DNA from: Halomarinibacterium sp041392205
Lineage (GTDB): Bacteria > Bacteroidota > Bacteroidia > Flavobacteriales > Flavobacteriaceae
NCBI GenBank assembly: GCA_041392205.1
Contig: JAWKMO010000002.1
Location: 186,001 to 250,000, forward strand
DNA length: 64,000 bases
Reading direction: 5' to 3'
Both the position numbers and the translations under genes were made by a program. Positions 34,305-43,179 of this stretch are shown here, piece after piece; the stretch's first letter is position 1; each line of letters opens with the position of its first letter. The notes under the pieces were generated by a model. It ran no database searches. It was not told the DNA's origin and saw only the letters and a list, made by a program, of their open reading frames with translations.

Positions 34305-34880
34305 CTACCCAGAGGGAACAAGTAATTGTTCAATAATCTTCGGAAACCATTCATATTCTAGTTGATGAACTTTTTCAGCAACGGTTTCTGGAGTATCTTT
34401 TTCAGAAATGGGGACACTTTTCTGAAAAATGATGGCACCTTCATCATAATGCTCATTCACATAATGAATGGTAATTCCCGTTTCTTTCTCAGCATTGGTT
34501 ACTACGGCTTCATGTACATAATTACCGTACATTCCCTTTCCGCCATATTTAGGTAATAGCGCAGGATGAATGTTAATTACTTTATTTGGATACACTTTTA
34601 AAATAATTTCAGGAAATTTCCATAAAAATCCTGCTAGTACAACGATGTCTGGCATGTCTTTTTTCAGAATTTTAAGCACTCCATTTGAACTTTCTAGCGC
34701 TTCTTTGGTAAAGAAAGAAGTCTTTATTTTAAAGGGCTTAGCGCGTTGTAAAACTTTGGCATCCTTCTTGTTTGAGAGCACGCGAACAACTTTGGCTGTT
34801 TTGCTGTGTTGAAAGTGTTCAATAATGTTTTGAGCGTTGGTACCACTGCCCGAAGCAAAAATAACAATACGCTTCTCCAT
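34305..34880 (-). CDS. purN: Phosphoribosylglycinamide formyltransferase
   Basis: Transfers formyl from 10-formyltetrahydrofolate to GAR in purine synthesis. 191 residues from the ATG at 34880 (a GTG start 21 bp upstream is less likely). Visible: IFASGSGTNAQNII at the N-terminus, ADIVVLAGFLWKFPEIIL-type core, the catalytic INIHPALLPKYGGKGMYG with Asn and His, and HYVNEHYDEGAIIFQ with the catalytic Asp. Divergent from acpP across a 267-bp AT-rich gap; RNase H follows downstream. Confidence 0.95.
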   Translation of the reverse strand: MEKRIVIFASGSGTNAQNIIEHFQHSKTAKVVRVLSNKKDAKVLQRAKPFKIKTSFFTKEALESSNGVLKILKKDMPDIVVLAGFLWKFPEIILKVYPNKVINIHPALLPKYGGKGMYGNYVHEAVVTNAEKETGITIHYVNEHYDEGAIIFQKSVPISEKDTPETVAEKVHQLEYEWFPKIIEQLLVPSG

Positions 34881-35107
34881 AAAAAATTCCAGAGTTTTCA
34901 CCGAAGTAATTAAAATAATAATAACAAAAGTAAGGTAATAGGGTTAACTTCACCCAAAAATATTTATATTGGTTTCTACATTTTTAAACCAAAATAATTT
35001 TATTCCAAAAATTGAAATCACAATAAAATTATAGTAACTTTAAAATAAGTTTTAAAAAGAGAACCTCACATTTTGTTTACAAAATGGTGTTTTAAATTAA
35101 AATATTT

Positions 35108-35115
35108 TATTTTTG
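35108..35115 (+). promoter_or_regulatory. Candidate -7 element of the acpP operon
   Basis: TATTTTTG matches TAnnTTTG and lies 33 bases before the acpP ATG. No convincing TTG stands 17-21 bases upstream; the nearest TTTG (35072-35075) is 32 bases away, so only half of the promoter is supported. Confidence 0.35.
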
Positions 35116-35147
35116 CCACTTGTAATTAAATCTAAAAATTAAGAATT

Positions 35148-35381
35148 ATGTCAGACATTGCATCAAGAGTAAAAGCGATTATCGTAGACAAATTAGGTGT
35201 TGACGAAAACGAAGTTGTAAACGAAGCTAGCTTCACTAACGACTTGGGAGCCGATTCATTGGATACGGTAGAGCTTATCATGGAATTTGAAAAAGAATTC
35301 GACATTCAAATTCCAGACGATCAAGCTGAAAATATTGCCACCGTTGGTCAAGCAATTTCCTATATCGAAGCAGCAAAATAA
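35148..35381 (+). CDS. acpP: Acyl carrier protein
   Basis: 77 residues, acidic, four helices. Carries growing fatty acyl chains on a phosphopantetheine attached to the serine of LGADSLDTVEL (about residue 37). Length and helix II motif are standard. First gene of the acpP-fabF-rnc run, 12 bp before fabF. Confidence 0.98.
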   Translation: MSDIASRVKAIIVDKLGVDENEVVNEASFTNDLGADSLDTVELIMEFEKEFDIQIPDDQAENIATVGQAISYIEAAK

Positions 35382-35393
35382 AACTACTTCTTT

Positions 35394-36647
35394 ATGGAAC
35401 TAAAGCGAGTTGTTGTAACAGGACTTGGTGCACTCACTCCCATTGGTAATAACATTCAAGAATATTGGGATGGTCTTAAAAATGGGAAAAGTGGTTGTGC
35501 TCCTATTACCTATTTTGACACAGAAAAGTTCAAAACAAAATTCGCTTGTGAGTTAAAAAACTTCAATGTTGAAGATCATTTTGATAGGAAAGAAGCCCGA
35601 AAACTAGACCGATTTGCCCAATATGCATTGGTTTCTTCAGACGAAGCTATTGCAGATGCAGGCATAGACCTTGAAAATATCGACAAATTTAGAGTAGGTG
35701 TTATTTGGGGTGCAGGAATAGGAGGGCTAGAAACCTTTCAGGATGAAGTCATAAATTTTGCAGAAGGGGATGGAACACCGCGTTTCAACCCCTTCTTTAT
35801 TCCTAAAATGATAGCGGATATCGCTCCTGGCAATATCTCCATAAAGCACGGTTTTATGGGCCCCAACTATACTACGGTTTCCGCTTGTGCCTCTTCGGCA
35901 AATGCCTTAATAGACGCGCTCAATTATATTCGGTTAGGGCATTGCGATATCATTGTTACTGGAGGCAGTGAAGCTGCTGTGACCAAAGCCGGTATGGGTG
36001 GATTTAATGCCATGCATGCGCTTTCCACCAGAAATGAAAGCCCAGAGACTGCCTCTCGTCCATTTGATGCAACCAGAGATGGTTTTGTCTTGGGAGAAGG
36101 TGCCGGAGCACTCATTTTAGAAGAATATGAGCATGCTAAAAAGCGGGGAGCCAAAATTTATGCAGAAGTAGTGGGCGGTGGAATGTCAAGTGATGCTTAC
36201 CACATGACGGCACCACATCCAGATGGTATTGGAGTAGAAAGAGTGATGCTTAATTGCCTAAAAGATGCTGGCATGAAACCAGAAGAAGTAGATGCCATTA
36301 ATACCCATGGAACTTCTACCCCTTTAGGAGATGTAGCCGAGTTAAAAGCAATTACAAAAGTATTTGGCTCCCATGCCAAAAACATGAATATCAACTCAAC
36401 AAAATCTATGACAGGCCATCTATTAGGGGCTGCTGGAGCCATTGAAGCTATTGCTTCTATTTTAGCTATGGAACATGGTTTAGTCCCACCTACCATTAAT
36501 CATTCCTCGGTAGATGAAAATATAGACCCTTCTCTTAATCTTACTCTTAATAAAGCCCAAGAACGAAAAATTAATGTGGCTATGAGTAATACTTTTGGTT
36601 TTGGGGGACATAATGCTTGTGTACTTTTCAAAAGATTGCATAATTAG
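35394..36647 (+). CDS. fabF: 3-oxoacyl-[acyl-carrier-protein] synthase II
   Basis: Condenses acyl-ACP with malonyl-ACP in fatty acid elongation. 417 residues. Catalytic triad: Cys in VSACASSANALIDAL (about 164), His in NTHGTSTPLGD (about 304), His in SMTGHLLGAAGAIE (about 341). The C-terminal SNTFGFGGHNACVLF completes the thiolase fold. Sits between acpP and rnc with gaps of 12 and 5 bp, a conserved order in many bacteria. Confidence 0.98.
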   Translation: MELKRVVVTGLGALTPIGNNIQEYWDGLKNGKSGCAPITYFDTEKFKTKFACELKNFNVEDHFDRKEARKLDRFAQYALVSSDEAIADAGIDLENIDKFRVGVIWGAGIGGLETFQDEVINFAEGDGTPRFNPFFIPKMIADIAPGNISIKHGFMGPNYTTVSACASSANALIDALNYIRLGHCDIIVTGGSEAAVTKAGMGGFNAMHALSTRNESPETASRPFDATRDGFVLGEGAGALILEEYEHAKKRGAKIYAEVVGGGMSSDAYHMTAPHPDGIGVERVMLNCLKDAGMKPEEVDAINTHGTSTPLGDVAELKAITKVFGSHAKNMNINSTKSMTGHLLGAAGAIEAIASILAMEHGLVPPTINHSSVDENIDPSLNLTLNKAQERKINVAMSNTFGFGGHNACVLFKRLHN

Positions 36648-36652
36648 TTTTT

Positions 36653-37396
36653 ATGGCTTCTTTAAAGAATTTATTTTCCTCTCGTTCAAATGCAGAGGGA
36701 GCATTTTATGTTACCTTAAAAAAAATAATTGGTTTTAAACCTCACGATATATCAATTTACGAAGAGGCGTTTACCCATCGTTCCATGAATTCTATCAATA
36801 CTAATGGAAAACCTCAAAATTACGAGCGATTGGAATTTTTAGGAGATGCTATGTTAGGGTCTGTTATTGCGGCACATTTGTTTAAAAAAGTTCCCGGAGG
36901 TAATGAAGGTTACCTTACCAAGATGCGCTCTAAAGTAGTTAGTAGGGAACACCTAAATGAATTGGGAAGAGATTTAAAACTTATTGAGTTAGTAAAAACC
37001 TCGGTCTCCACCCAACATTTTGGAGAAAATATTCATGGGAATGTTTTTGAAGCCCTTGTGGGAGCCATCTATCTTGATAAAGGGTTCAATTTTGTAGAGA
37101 AATTTATTCATAGAAGGGTCATAAAACCGTACGTTGATATTGAAAAATTAGAAGGCAAGGTAATTAGCTATAAAAGTCTTTTTATAGAATGGTGCCAAAA
37201 AAACAAAAAGAGTTTTAAATTTCACGTTTATGAAGATAATGGCAATGATCCATTGAAGCATTTTGCGGTAAAATTGGAACTTGAAAAAGATACGGTTGCA
37301 AAAGCAAGAGGAACTTCAAAGAAAAAAGCCGAAGAACGTGCGGCTAAAAGAGCATTTTATAAACTCCAAAAACAAATTCAATTTCAAGGGAATTGA
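36653..37396 (+). CDS. rnc: Ribonuclease III
   Basis: Cleaves double-stranded RNA in rRNA and mRNA processing. 247 residues. RNase III signature ERLEFLGDAMLGSVIAAHLF at about residue 64 and the second acidic cluster GNVFEALVGAIYLDKGF; the C-terminal dsRNA-binding domain (about 175-245) has the lysine-rich KARGTSKKKAEERAAKRA. Five bp after fabF. Confidence 0.97.
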   Translation: MASLKNLFSSRSNAEGAFYVTLKKIIGFKPHDISIYEEAFTHRSMNSINTNGKPQNYERLEFLGDAMLGSVIAAHLFKKVPGGNEGYLTKMRSKVVSREHLNELGRDLKLIELVKTSVSTQHFGENIHGNVFEALVGAIYLDKGFNFVEKFIHRRVIKPYVDIEKLEGKVISYKSLFIEWCQKNKKSFKFHVYEDNGNDPLKHFAVKLELEKDTVAKARGTSKKKAEERAAKRAFYKLQKQIQFQGN

Positions 37397-37507
37397 TGGT
37401 ATTTGTCCTATAAATTCCCAAACGTTTTCGGTTATATTTCCTTTAATTTTACATCAAGTATTACTCGAAGAGTAAAACAATTCCTATTTTTAATCAAAAT
37501 TGAAAGG

Positions 37508-37999
37508 ATGACTCACTATAAATTACAAATAGAGGAAAACGATGAGGACTCCTTTTTACTTTTAGCCATTCATTGTAGTGAAGAACCTTATAAAATGGCA
37601 TTTATGCTCAATAAAAACCTCAATATTAATTTAAAGCGGAAAAGAATGGATATTGAAATTGTAGCCAAAAAAATGACAACTTCCTATGCTATTTTTGAAT
37701 TTGAAAACCCACAAGAGTACACCCATTTTTATTTAGTAGAAAATAAATGTACATTACAAAGCGATACTAATTTTCAAAAAGGAAGTTTATTTGCTCTTGA
37801 CCATTCTGAAAAAATAAGAAGAGTTCATCTATTACCCGAATTTAAAAAAGCCGATTTTTTTTTAAAAATTGAAACAGATATTGAGTTATTCCCAATTCGG
37901 AAAGTCTTAGCACAAATGAATGCCATAAGAGAAGTTATTTCAGCATATGTTATTGAAAACCAAAACATAAAATCCTATAACAATTTAATATTTAACTAA
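37508..37999 (+). CDS. IPExxxVDY family protein
   Basis: 163 residues from the ATG at 37508; the frame is open to a TTG at 37403 but MTHYKLQIEEND is the natural start. Small alpha/beta protein found in Bacteroidota next to pyruvate kinase; function unknown. The name-giving motif appears here as LPEFKKADF (about residue 117), a slightly diverged version. No signal peptide. Its TAA overlaps the pyk ATG by one base (TAATG), so translation is probably coupled. Confidence 0.82.
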   Translation: MTHYKLQIEENDEDSFLLLAIHCSEEPYKMAFMLNKNLNINLKRKRMDIEIVAKKMTTSYAIFEFENPQEYTHFYLVENKCTLQSDTNFQKGSLFALDHSEKIRRVHLLPEFKKADFFLKIETDIELFPIRKVLAQMNAIREVISAYVIENQNIKSYNNLIFN

Positions 38000-39426
38000 T
38001 GCCAACCCATAAAAAAACCAAAATTGTAGCCACCTTAGGGCCGGCTACTAATGATAAAAAGGTATTAAAGGCGATGATAGAGGCAGGAGCCAATGTTTTT
38101 AGAATTAATTTTTCTCATGCCGATTATAACGATGTAAAAAAACGGATTAAAATGATTCGTGAACTTGGAGAAGAACTGGGTATAAGTACGGCTATTTTAG
38201 CCGATTTACAGGGGCCTAAACTTCGGGTTGGAATCATGAAAGAAGAAGTGGTAGTAAAACCGGGAGATAAAATAGATTTTTATACAGGAAAAGAATTTGA
38301 GGGGACAAAGAGTAAGGTATATATGAATTATACCAATTTCCCAGCCGATGTAAAAACAGGAGAGCGTGTACTTCTAGACGATGGAAAACTTATTTTTGAA
38401 GTGATTGAAACCAACGGGAAAGATAAGGTTTCCACTAAAGTAATTCAAGGAGGACCTTTGCGATCCAAAAAAGGCGTAAATCTTCCTAACACCAAAATCT
38501 CGTTGCCAGCACTAACATCTAAAGATAAAGAAGATGCTATTTTTGCTATTTCTCAAGAAGTAGATTGGTTTGCTCTTTCTTTTGTAAGGCATGCCGAAGA
38601 TTTAAAAGAATTACAAGCGCTTATTGAAGCTCATAGCGAATACAAAATTCCTATCATCGCTAAGATAGAAAAACCCGAAGCCGTAGAAAATATTGATAAA
38701 ATTATTCCCTATTGTGATGGATTAATGGTCGCTCGTGGAGATCTTGGTGTTGAAGTCCCTGCTGCAGATGTACCATTAATTCAAAAACAATTGGTCCTTA
38801 CTGCAAAACGAGCTAGAATTCCCGTTATTATTGCCACACAAATGATGGAAACAATGATTACCTCACTTACCCCAACTCGTGCCGAAGTAAACGATGTGGC
38901 CAATAGTGTAATGGATGGAGCAGATGCCGTGATGCTCTCTGGAGAAACTTCGGTTGGGAAGTATCCTGTTGAAGTTATTAAAAAAATGGCCGAGATTTGC
39001 GAAACGGTAGAAGACTCTGAACTTATAACAGTTCCACATACCCCACCCCATGTTAGAACCAATCGATATATCACTAAATCGGTTTGCTATCATGCCGCTA
39101 AAATGGCAGGTGAAATTGAAGCAAAAGCTATTTGTACGTTAACCAATAGTGGGTATACCGCCTTTCAAATTTCTGCTTGGAGGCCCAATGCACATATTTT
39201 AGTTTTTACTTCAAATCATCGTATTTTATCTCGTCTTAATCTGCTTTGGGGTGTAAAAGCATTCTATTACGACAAATATGTAAGCACAGACGAAACGGTT
39301 ATAGATGTTAACAGAATTGCCTTTGAAAAAGGTTTTGTAGAAAAGGGAGATTACCTAATCAATCTGGCGGCGATGCCAATAGTGGATAAAGGAATGGTCA
39401 ATACGCTACGCGTTTCTCAAGCATAA
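37999..39426 (+). CDS. pyk: Pyruvate kinase
   Basis: Last step of glycolysis: phosphoenolpyruvate plus ADP to pyruvate and ATP. 475 residues. Visible: N-terminal KTKIVATLGPATND, FRINFSHADY, LADLQGPKLRVG, catalytic lysine in PIIAKIEKPEAVENID (about 220), DGLMVARGDLGVEVP, IIATQMMETMI and DAVMLSGETSVGKYP. The C-terminal regulatory domain is complete. Its start overlaps the upstream stop by one base; the strong terminator at 39425 ends the acpP-to-pyk run. Confidence 0.98.
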   Translation: MPTHKKTKIVATLGPATNDKKVLKAMIEAGANVFRINFSHADYNDVKKRIKMIRELGEELGISTAILADLQGPKLRVGIMKEEVVVKPGDKIDFYTGKEFEGTKSKVYMNYTNFPADVKTGERVLLDDGKLIFEVIETNGKDKVSTKVIQGGPLRSKKGVNLPNTKISLPALTSKDKEDAIFAISQEVDWFALSFVRHAEDLKELQALIEAHSEYKIPIIAKIEKPEAVENIDKIIPYCDGLMVARGDLGVEVPAADVPLIQKQLVLTAKRARIPVIIATQMMETMITSLTPTRAEVNDVANSVMDGADAVMLSGETSVGKYPVEVIKKMAEICETVEDSELITVPHTPPHVRTNRYITKSVCYHAAKMAGEIEAKAICTLTNSGYTAFQISAWRPNAHILVFTSNHRILSRLNLLWGVKAFYYDKYVSTDETVIDVNRIAFEKGFVEKGDYLINLAAMPIVDKGMVNTLRVSQA

Positions 39427-39458
39427 AAAAAAGCCGAGCATTGCTCGGCTTTTTTTTT
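39425..39458. terminator. Bidirectional terminator after pyk
   Basis: Perfect stem AAGCCGAGC / GCTCGGCTT with loop ATT, bordered by an A run and a T run. It overlaps the pyk stop codon and is 3 bp from the stop of the convergent SH3 lipoprotein gene, so it serves both. Confidence 0.92.
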
Positions 39459-39460
39459 AA

Positions 39461-40258
39461 TTACTTCATCTGCTCAGTTCGAGTAATTGTCATGTTCTCC
39501 CCTTCTTTTTCAATAGTGACTTGACTTGAAAATTTTTGTGAAGAATACACATATTCAATTTTTTGAAGTTCATTGTCTTTACGTGAAATTTCCAGTTGGC
39601 TAATCCAAATTCCTTTTTTGGGCTTTCCATCAAATATAATTTCTGAATCCTTTCCTTTAGGATTTGGAAAATTAAACTCCCTAGGAAAATCGAATAATTG
39701 TTGCGCGGTTGTAAACGCTTCATGCCAGGGTACATTAGGAAGTACAATAGCTTCTTTATTTATAGGATTGCTCGCAGTACCCTCTATCTTTTCAGAAAAT
39801 TGAACTTCAGGAAACTGTTTTTGTAATTCAGTGGCATAGCCTTTTACCGAAATATCACTTTCTGGCGGAAAATATTTTGAAAGATATCCATTAAAGGCAA
39901 ATCCTTTTTTATGGTTAAATTCCACTTCATCCATCGCACCTTTAACACCCAAAACAGTCATGGTGGTTTTGGCTTCGGAAGAAACCACTTTTACTTTTGT
40001 TCCATAAGGCATTTTGGCCAATTTTTCACTTTGTAAATTGTTAAACTCTCGAAGGCTTAATCCGCTGGGAGCTGTAACGTATCGATATTCTGTTTCAGCA
40101 TTATTTTCTGAAATGTCTGCAAGCGCTAAGTCTTCAGATAAATTTGTCTTTACAATTTCAGTTTCGGGTGTTGAGGAGGTTTCTTCTGTGTTTTCTTTGC
40201 AAGAAAACAAAGGAGTTGTTAGTACAACTGTGGCAATTATTAAAACTACTTTTTTCAT
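39461..40258 (-). CDS. SH3-domain lipoprotein
   Basis: 265 residues. Lipobox LFSC at about residue 20 predicts a lipid-anchored envelope protein. Residues about 58-125 look like a bacterial SH3 domain (YVTAPSGLSLREFNNLQSEK, then a GTKVKVVS strand), often involved in wall or protein binding. The remainder is an unrecognised domain ending in beta strands (QVTIEKEGENMTITR). Convergent with pyk, sharing its terminator. Confidence 0.8.
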   Translation of the reverse strand: MKKVVLIIATVVLTTPLFSCKENTEETSSTPETEIVKTNLSEDLALADISENNAETEYRYVTAPSGLSLREFNNLQSEKLAKMPYGTKVKVVSSEAKTTMTVLGVKGAMDEVEFNHKKGFAFNGYLSKYFPPESDISVKGYATELQKQFPEVQFSEKIEGTASNPINKEAIVLPNVPWHEAFTTAQQLFDFPREFNFPNPKGKDSEIIFDGKPKKGIWISQLEISRKDNELQKIEYVYSSQKFSSQVTIEKEGENMTITRTEQMK

Positions 40259-40304
40259 AATGGTAAAATTTAAAGGTTACTAAAAAGTAGTTTTACATCA
40301 CAGG

Positions 40305-41414
40305 CTAAAATTCGAGTTTAAGTTGTACTTCAATGTTTTGTTCTGGGAGCGGTTTGGCTTCCTTTTTTTTTGCCTCATTGTTGAGGTTTGACATGCTAAT
40401 TCCCAACAAGCGTACCGAATCTTTCATCTTCTCTTGAAATAACAAATCTTTAACATTTTCAAAAATAAGGGCCTTACTGGAAATGTAAAGCGGTAGTGTT
40501 TTACTTCTGGTTTGCAAGGTAAAATCACTGTATTTAATTTTAAGTGTAATCGTTTTTGCCGCCACTTTAACTTTTTGAAGCCTACGTTCAACTTCTGCAG
40601 CAATATTCTCCAATTTTTCGAGCATAAAAACTTCCGAAGAAATATTTTCATTAAAGGTTCGCTCTGCTGCTAATGATTTACGAGTATGCTCGGGTTTTAC
40701 TTTGCTATGTTGTATCCCACGAACAATATGGTAATAATAAGCGCCACTTTTTCCAAAGTGTTCTTCTAAATAGTCAATAGATTTTTCTTTTAGGTCTTTC
40801 CCAGTAAAAATACCGTGGCGGTACATTTTTTCTTTCATCACTTTCCCAACGCCATAGAATTTTTTAATATCTAAGGCCTCCAAAAATTCAATTACTTCCT
40901 CCGGGGGAACGGTTTTTTGCCCATTGGGCTTATTAATATCACTGGCCACTTTAGCCACAAACTTATTTATAGAAATCCCTGCGGAGGCATTGAGCCCGGT
41001 TTTCTCTTTTATTTTTTTTCGAATTTCTTTTGCAATCAAAGTGGCACTGGGATTGCCTTTTTTGTTTTCGGTTACATCGAGATAGGCTTCATCGAGGGAA
41101 AGGGGTTCTACCAAATTGGTGTATTCAAAAAATATTTTACGAATGGTTTTTGAGATTTCAGTATAGCGTTCAAATCGCGGTCTCACAAATATTAAATCAG
41201 GGCAAAGTTTTCCAGCCAAAACCCCACTCATGGCGCTACGCACTCCAAATTTTCTGGCTTCGTAACTCGCCGCACTTACCACCCCTCTTTGGGTATTCCC
41301 GCCCACAGCAATGGGTTTGCCTATTAAGTCTGGATTGTCCAATTGCTCCACAGACGCATAAAAGGCATCCATGTCTACGTGGATAATTTTTCGGATAGGC
41401 AAGGTGGTTTCCAT
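40305..41414 (-). CDS. dinB: DNA polymerase IV (Y family)
   Basis: Error-prone translesion polymerase. 369 residues. Y-family motifs: IIHVDMDAFYASVEQ (catalytic Asp), VSAASYEARKFGVRSAMS, and PLSLDEAYLDVT (second Asp/Glu pair). Helix-hairpin-helix in the thumb (KKFYGVGKVMKEKMYRHG) and little-finger domain follow. C-terminus lacks an obvious beta-clamp QxxLF box except LKLEF at the very end. Divergent from the CYTH gene across a 36-bp gap. No SOS box could be identified. Confidence 0.96.
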   Translation of the reverse strand: METTLPIRKIIHVDMDAFYASVEQLDNPDLIGKPIAVGGNTQRGVVSAASYEARKFGVRSAMSGVLAGKLCPDLIFVRPRFERYTEISKTIRKIFFEYTNLVEPLSLDEAYLDVTENKKGNPSATLIAKEIRKKIKEKTGLNASAGISINKFVAKVASDINKPNGQKTVPPEEVIEFLEALDIKKFYGVGKVMKEKMYRHGIFTGKDLKEKSIDYLEEHFGKSGAYYYHIVRGIQHSKVKPEHTRKSLAAERTFNENISSEVFMLEKLENIAAEVERRLQKVKVAAKTITLKIKYSDFTLQTRSKTLPLYISSKALIFENVKDLLFQEKMKDSVRLLGISMSNLNNEAKKKEAKPLPEQNIEVQLKLEF

Positions 41415-41450
41415 ACAGTAAATTTAATACCTTTAAACCATTGTTTTGTT

Positions 41451-41918
41451 ATGCTTGAAATAGAACGTAAATTTTTAGTGACTTCTGAAGATTATCAAAA
41501 GGAAGCTACGTCCAAGAGTTATATTATTCAGGGATTTTTGAATAGCCACCCTAATCGAACGGTAAGAGTGAGAGTGGAAGGAGAGAAAGGATTTTTAACA
41601 ATAAAAGGAATCTCTTCCAAAGACGGAACCACGCGTTTTGAATGGGAAACAAAAATACCTTTAGAGGAAGCAAAAAAATTATTGCCATTATGTGAAAAAG
41701 GAATTATTGAAAAATACCGTTATAAAGTATTTTTTGAAGGGAATCTTTTTGAAATCGATGAATTTTTGGGAGAGAATCAAGGACTTATTATAGCCGAAAT
41801 TGAACTAAATGAAGCCCACCAAGCTTTTGAAAAACCTAATTGGCTTGGAGAAGAAGTTACAGGACAAGCAAAATATTATAATTCACAATTAAGTAAAAAA
41901 CCCTTTAAAACTTGGTAA
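41451..41918 (+). CDS. CYTH domain protein
   Basis: 155 residues from the ATG at 41451, giving MLEIERKFLV, the ExExK signature of the CYTH superfamily (triphosphate tunnel enzymes). Charged strands follow: RTVRVRVEGEKGFLTIKG and a FEWETKIPLEEA helix, ending near LIIAEIELNEAHQAF. Bacterial members of this short type act as tripolyphosphatases or have unknown function. It overlaps nothing; the next gene starts 1 bp after its stop, so it is cotranscribed with the YCII-like lipoprotein. Confidence 0.9.
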   Translation: MLEIERKFLVTSEDYQKEATSKSYIIQGFLNSHPNRTVRVRVEGEKGFLTIKGISSKDGTTRFEWETKIPLEEAKKLLPLCEKGIIEKYRYKVFFEGNLFEIDEFLGENQGLIIAEIELNEAHQAFEKPNWLGEEVTGQAKYYNSQLSKKPFKTW

Positions 41919-41919
41919 C

Positions 41920-42471
41920 ATGAAACCATTTACAAAAATCTTCCCCTTTAAAGGGGGATTAAGGGAGATGTGCCTCCTTACTGCTATAATTTTTGGAGTA
42001 TTTTCAAGTTGTAAAAAGGAATCTTCAAAAAATAGCATTGAAAAAACCAATGTAACAGATTCAATTTCAAAAGAAGCAAAACAATCTGTAGTAGATTTTA
42101 AAAAAGAACTAACCGATAAAGGCTTTCAAATTTTTGATTATATCGATGAAAAATCGGGAGATACCATTTTAATGCAGCAATATTTCATTGCTTTTTTAAA
42201 AAGAGGAAAAAATCGTTCACAATCGAAAGAGGAGGCTGATAGTTTACAAAGATTGCATTTAGCTCATTTAGGGAGAATGTACGAAGAAGGTTACGCCGAT
42301 ATTTCGGGACCTTTTGGTGATGACGGCGATATCCGTGGGATTACTATTTACAATGTTCCCACGCTACAAATAGCAGATAGCCTCGCCAATAGGGATCCTA
42401 TGGTAAAAGCAGGAAGATTAGAAATTGAAATACACCCTTGGTGGGCAGCAAAGGGTTTTCCGCTACGCTAA
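41920..42471 (+). CDS. YCII-like lipoprotein with repeat-invaded signal peptide
   Basis: 183 residues from the ATG at 41920. Residues 8-17 (FPFKGGLREM) are encoded by a family B dispersed repeat, placed in the charged n-region before the hydrophobic helix. An alternative ATG at 41968 would give MCLLTAIIFGVFSSCKKES, with the same lipobox VFSSC. The mature part (about 60-183) resembles the YCII-related fold: QYFIAFLKRGKNRS, LAHLGRMYEEGYADISGPF, GDIRGITIYNVPTLQIAD, IEIHPWWAAKGF. It should be a lipid-anchored envelope protein of unknown role. Overlaps the convergent cutC stop by 9 bp. Confidence 0.85.
   Translation: MKPFTKIFPFKGGLREMCLLTAIIFGVFSSCKKESSKNSIEKTNVTDSISKEAKQSVVDFKKELTDKGFQIFDYIDEKSGDTILMQQYFIAFLKRGKNRSQSKEEADSLQRLHLAHLGRMYEEGYADISGPFGDDGDIRGITIYNVPTLQIADSLANRDPMVKAGRLEIEIHPWWAAKGFPLR
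41940..41970. repeat. Dispersed GC-rich palindromic repeat, family B copy 2 (inside a gene)
   Basis: Short copy with the palindrome CCCCTTTAAAGGGG followed by GATTAAGGGAGATG. It lies in frame inside the 5' end of the lipoprotein gene, 20 bases from its first ATG, and contains the alternative ATG at 41968. Confidence 0.65.
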
Positions 42472-43179
42472 TTTTTGAAGGATTGCTTTTATTTTCACTT
42501 CAGAAGAGTGGCTCACGATTCCTTCTTCTAAAGGGCTTTGCATAGAAACCTTAGGAGTCCATTTTAAGGTTTGAATTTTATGGGAAGCGGAAGCATGTAT
42601 TTCGTTAAAACCGGCTTCCTTAAAGGCTAAAACATTTTCAACGGTGATGCCTCCTCCTGGCATAATTTCGATACTTTTTGAAAGGTGTTGTAGTTCTTTT
42701 AGCAATGCTAATCCTTCGAGAGCTGTGGGTTTTTGGCCTGAACTTAAAATTCTTTTTACTCCCATTTGCTGAAGCGTTTTAAGAGATGCTTTAGGATCAT
42801 GACACCAATCGAAAGCACGATGAAAAGTAAAATCCAATCCGGTGGAAGCTTCAAAAAGTTGGGAAGTGGTCACAATGTCAATTTCATTTTCCATGGTCAA
42901 CGCGCCGCTTACAATTCCTGTAACTCCCTTCTTCTTGCAGTGCTCAATATCTTTTAGCATCACATCAATTTCATTTTTGGTATAGGTAAAATTTCCACTT
43001 CGTGGCCTTATAAGGACATAGACGGGAATTGTTAATTCGGAACGAATTTTTTCCAATAATCCAAACGAAGGGGTGATGCCACCCATAGATAATTCGGTAC
43101 ATAGCTCTATACGATGCGCGCCCGCTTTTTGGGCTGCTAAGGCACTTTCAAAACTATTGGCACAAATTTCTACAATCAT
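42463..43179 (-). CDS. cutC: CutC family protein
   Basis: 238 residues, TIM-barrel. Opens MIVEICANSFESALAAQKAGAHRIELC and has GGITPSFGLLEKI, VLIRPRSGNFTYT and MPGGGITVENV, all diagnostic of CutC. The family was named for copper homeostasis in E. coli, but a direct copper role is doubtful; function here is uncertain. Its ATG overlaps the GH20 stop by 4 bp (ATGA), so translation is coupled. The stop overlaps the convergent lipoprotein gene by 9 bp. Confidence 0.93.
   Translation of the reverse strand: MIVEICANSFESALAAQKAGAHRIELCTELSMGGITPSFGLLEKIRSELTIPVYVLIRPRSGNFTYTKNEIDVMLKDIEHCKKKGVTGIVSGALTMENEIDIVTTSQLFEASTGLDFTFHRAFDWCHDPKASLKTLQQMGVKRILSSGQKPTALEGLALLKELQHLSKSIEIMPGGGITVENVLAFKEAGFNEIHASASHKIQTLKWTPKVSMQSPLEEGIVSHSSEVKIKAILQKLA

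Noticed and set aside
37403..37507. Upstream TTG extension of the IPExxxVDY protein
   Set aside because: An ATG at 37508 gives a natural start; the extension is low in conserved character and overlaps the gap behind rnc.
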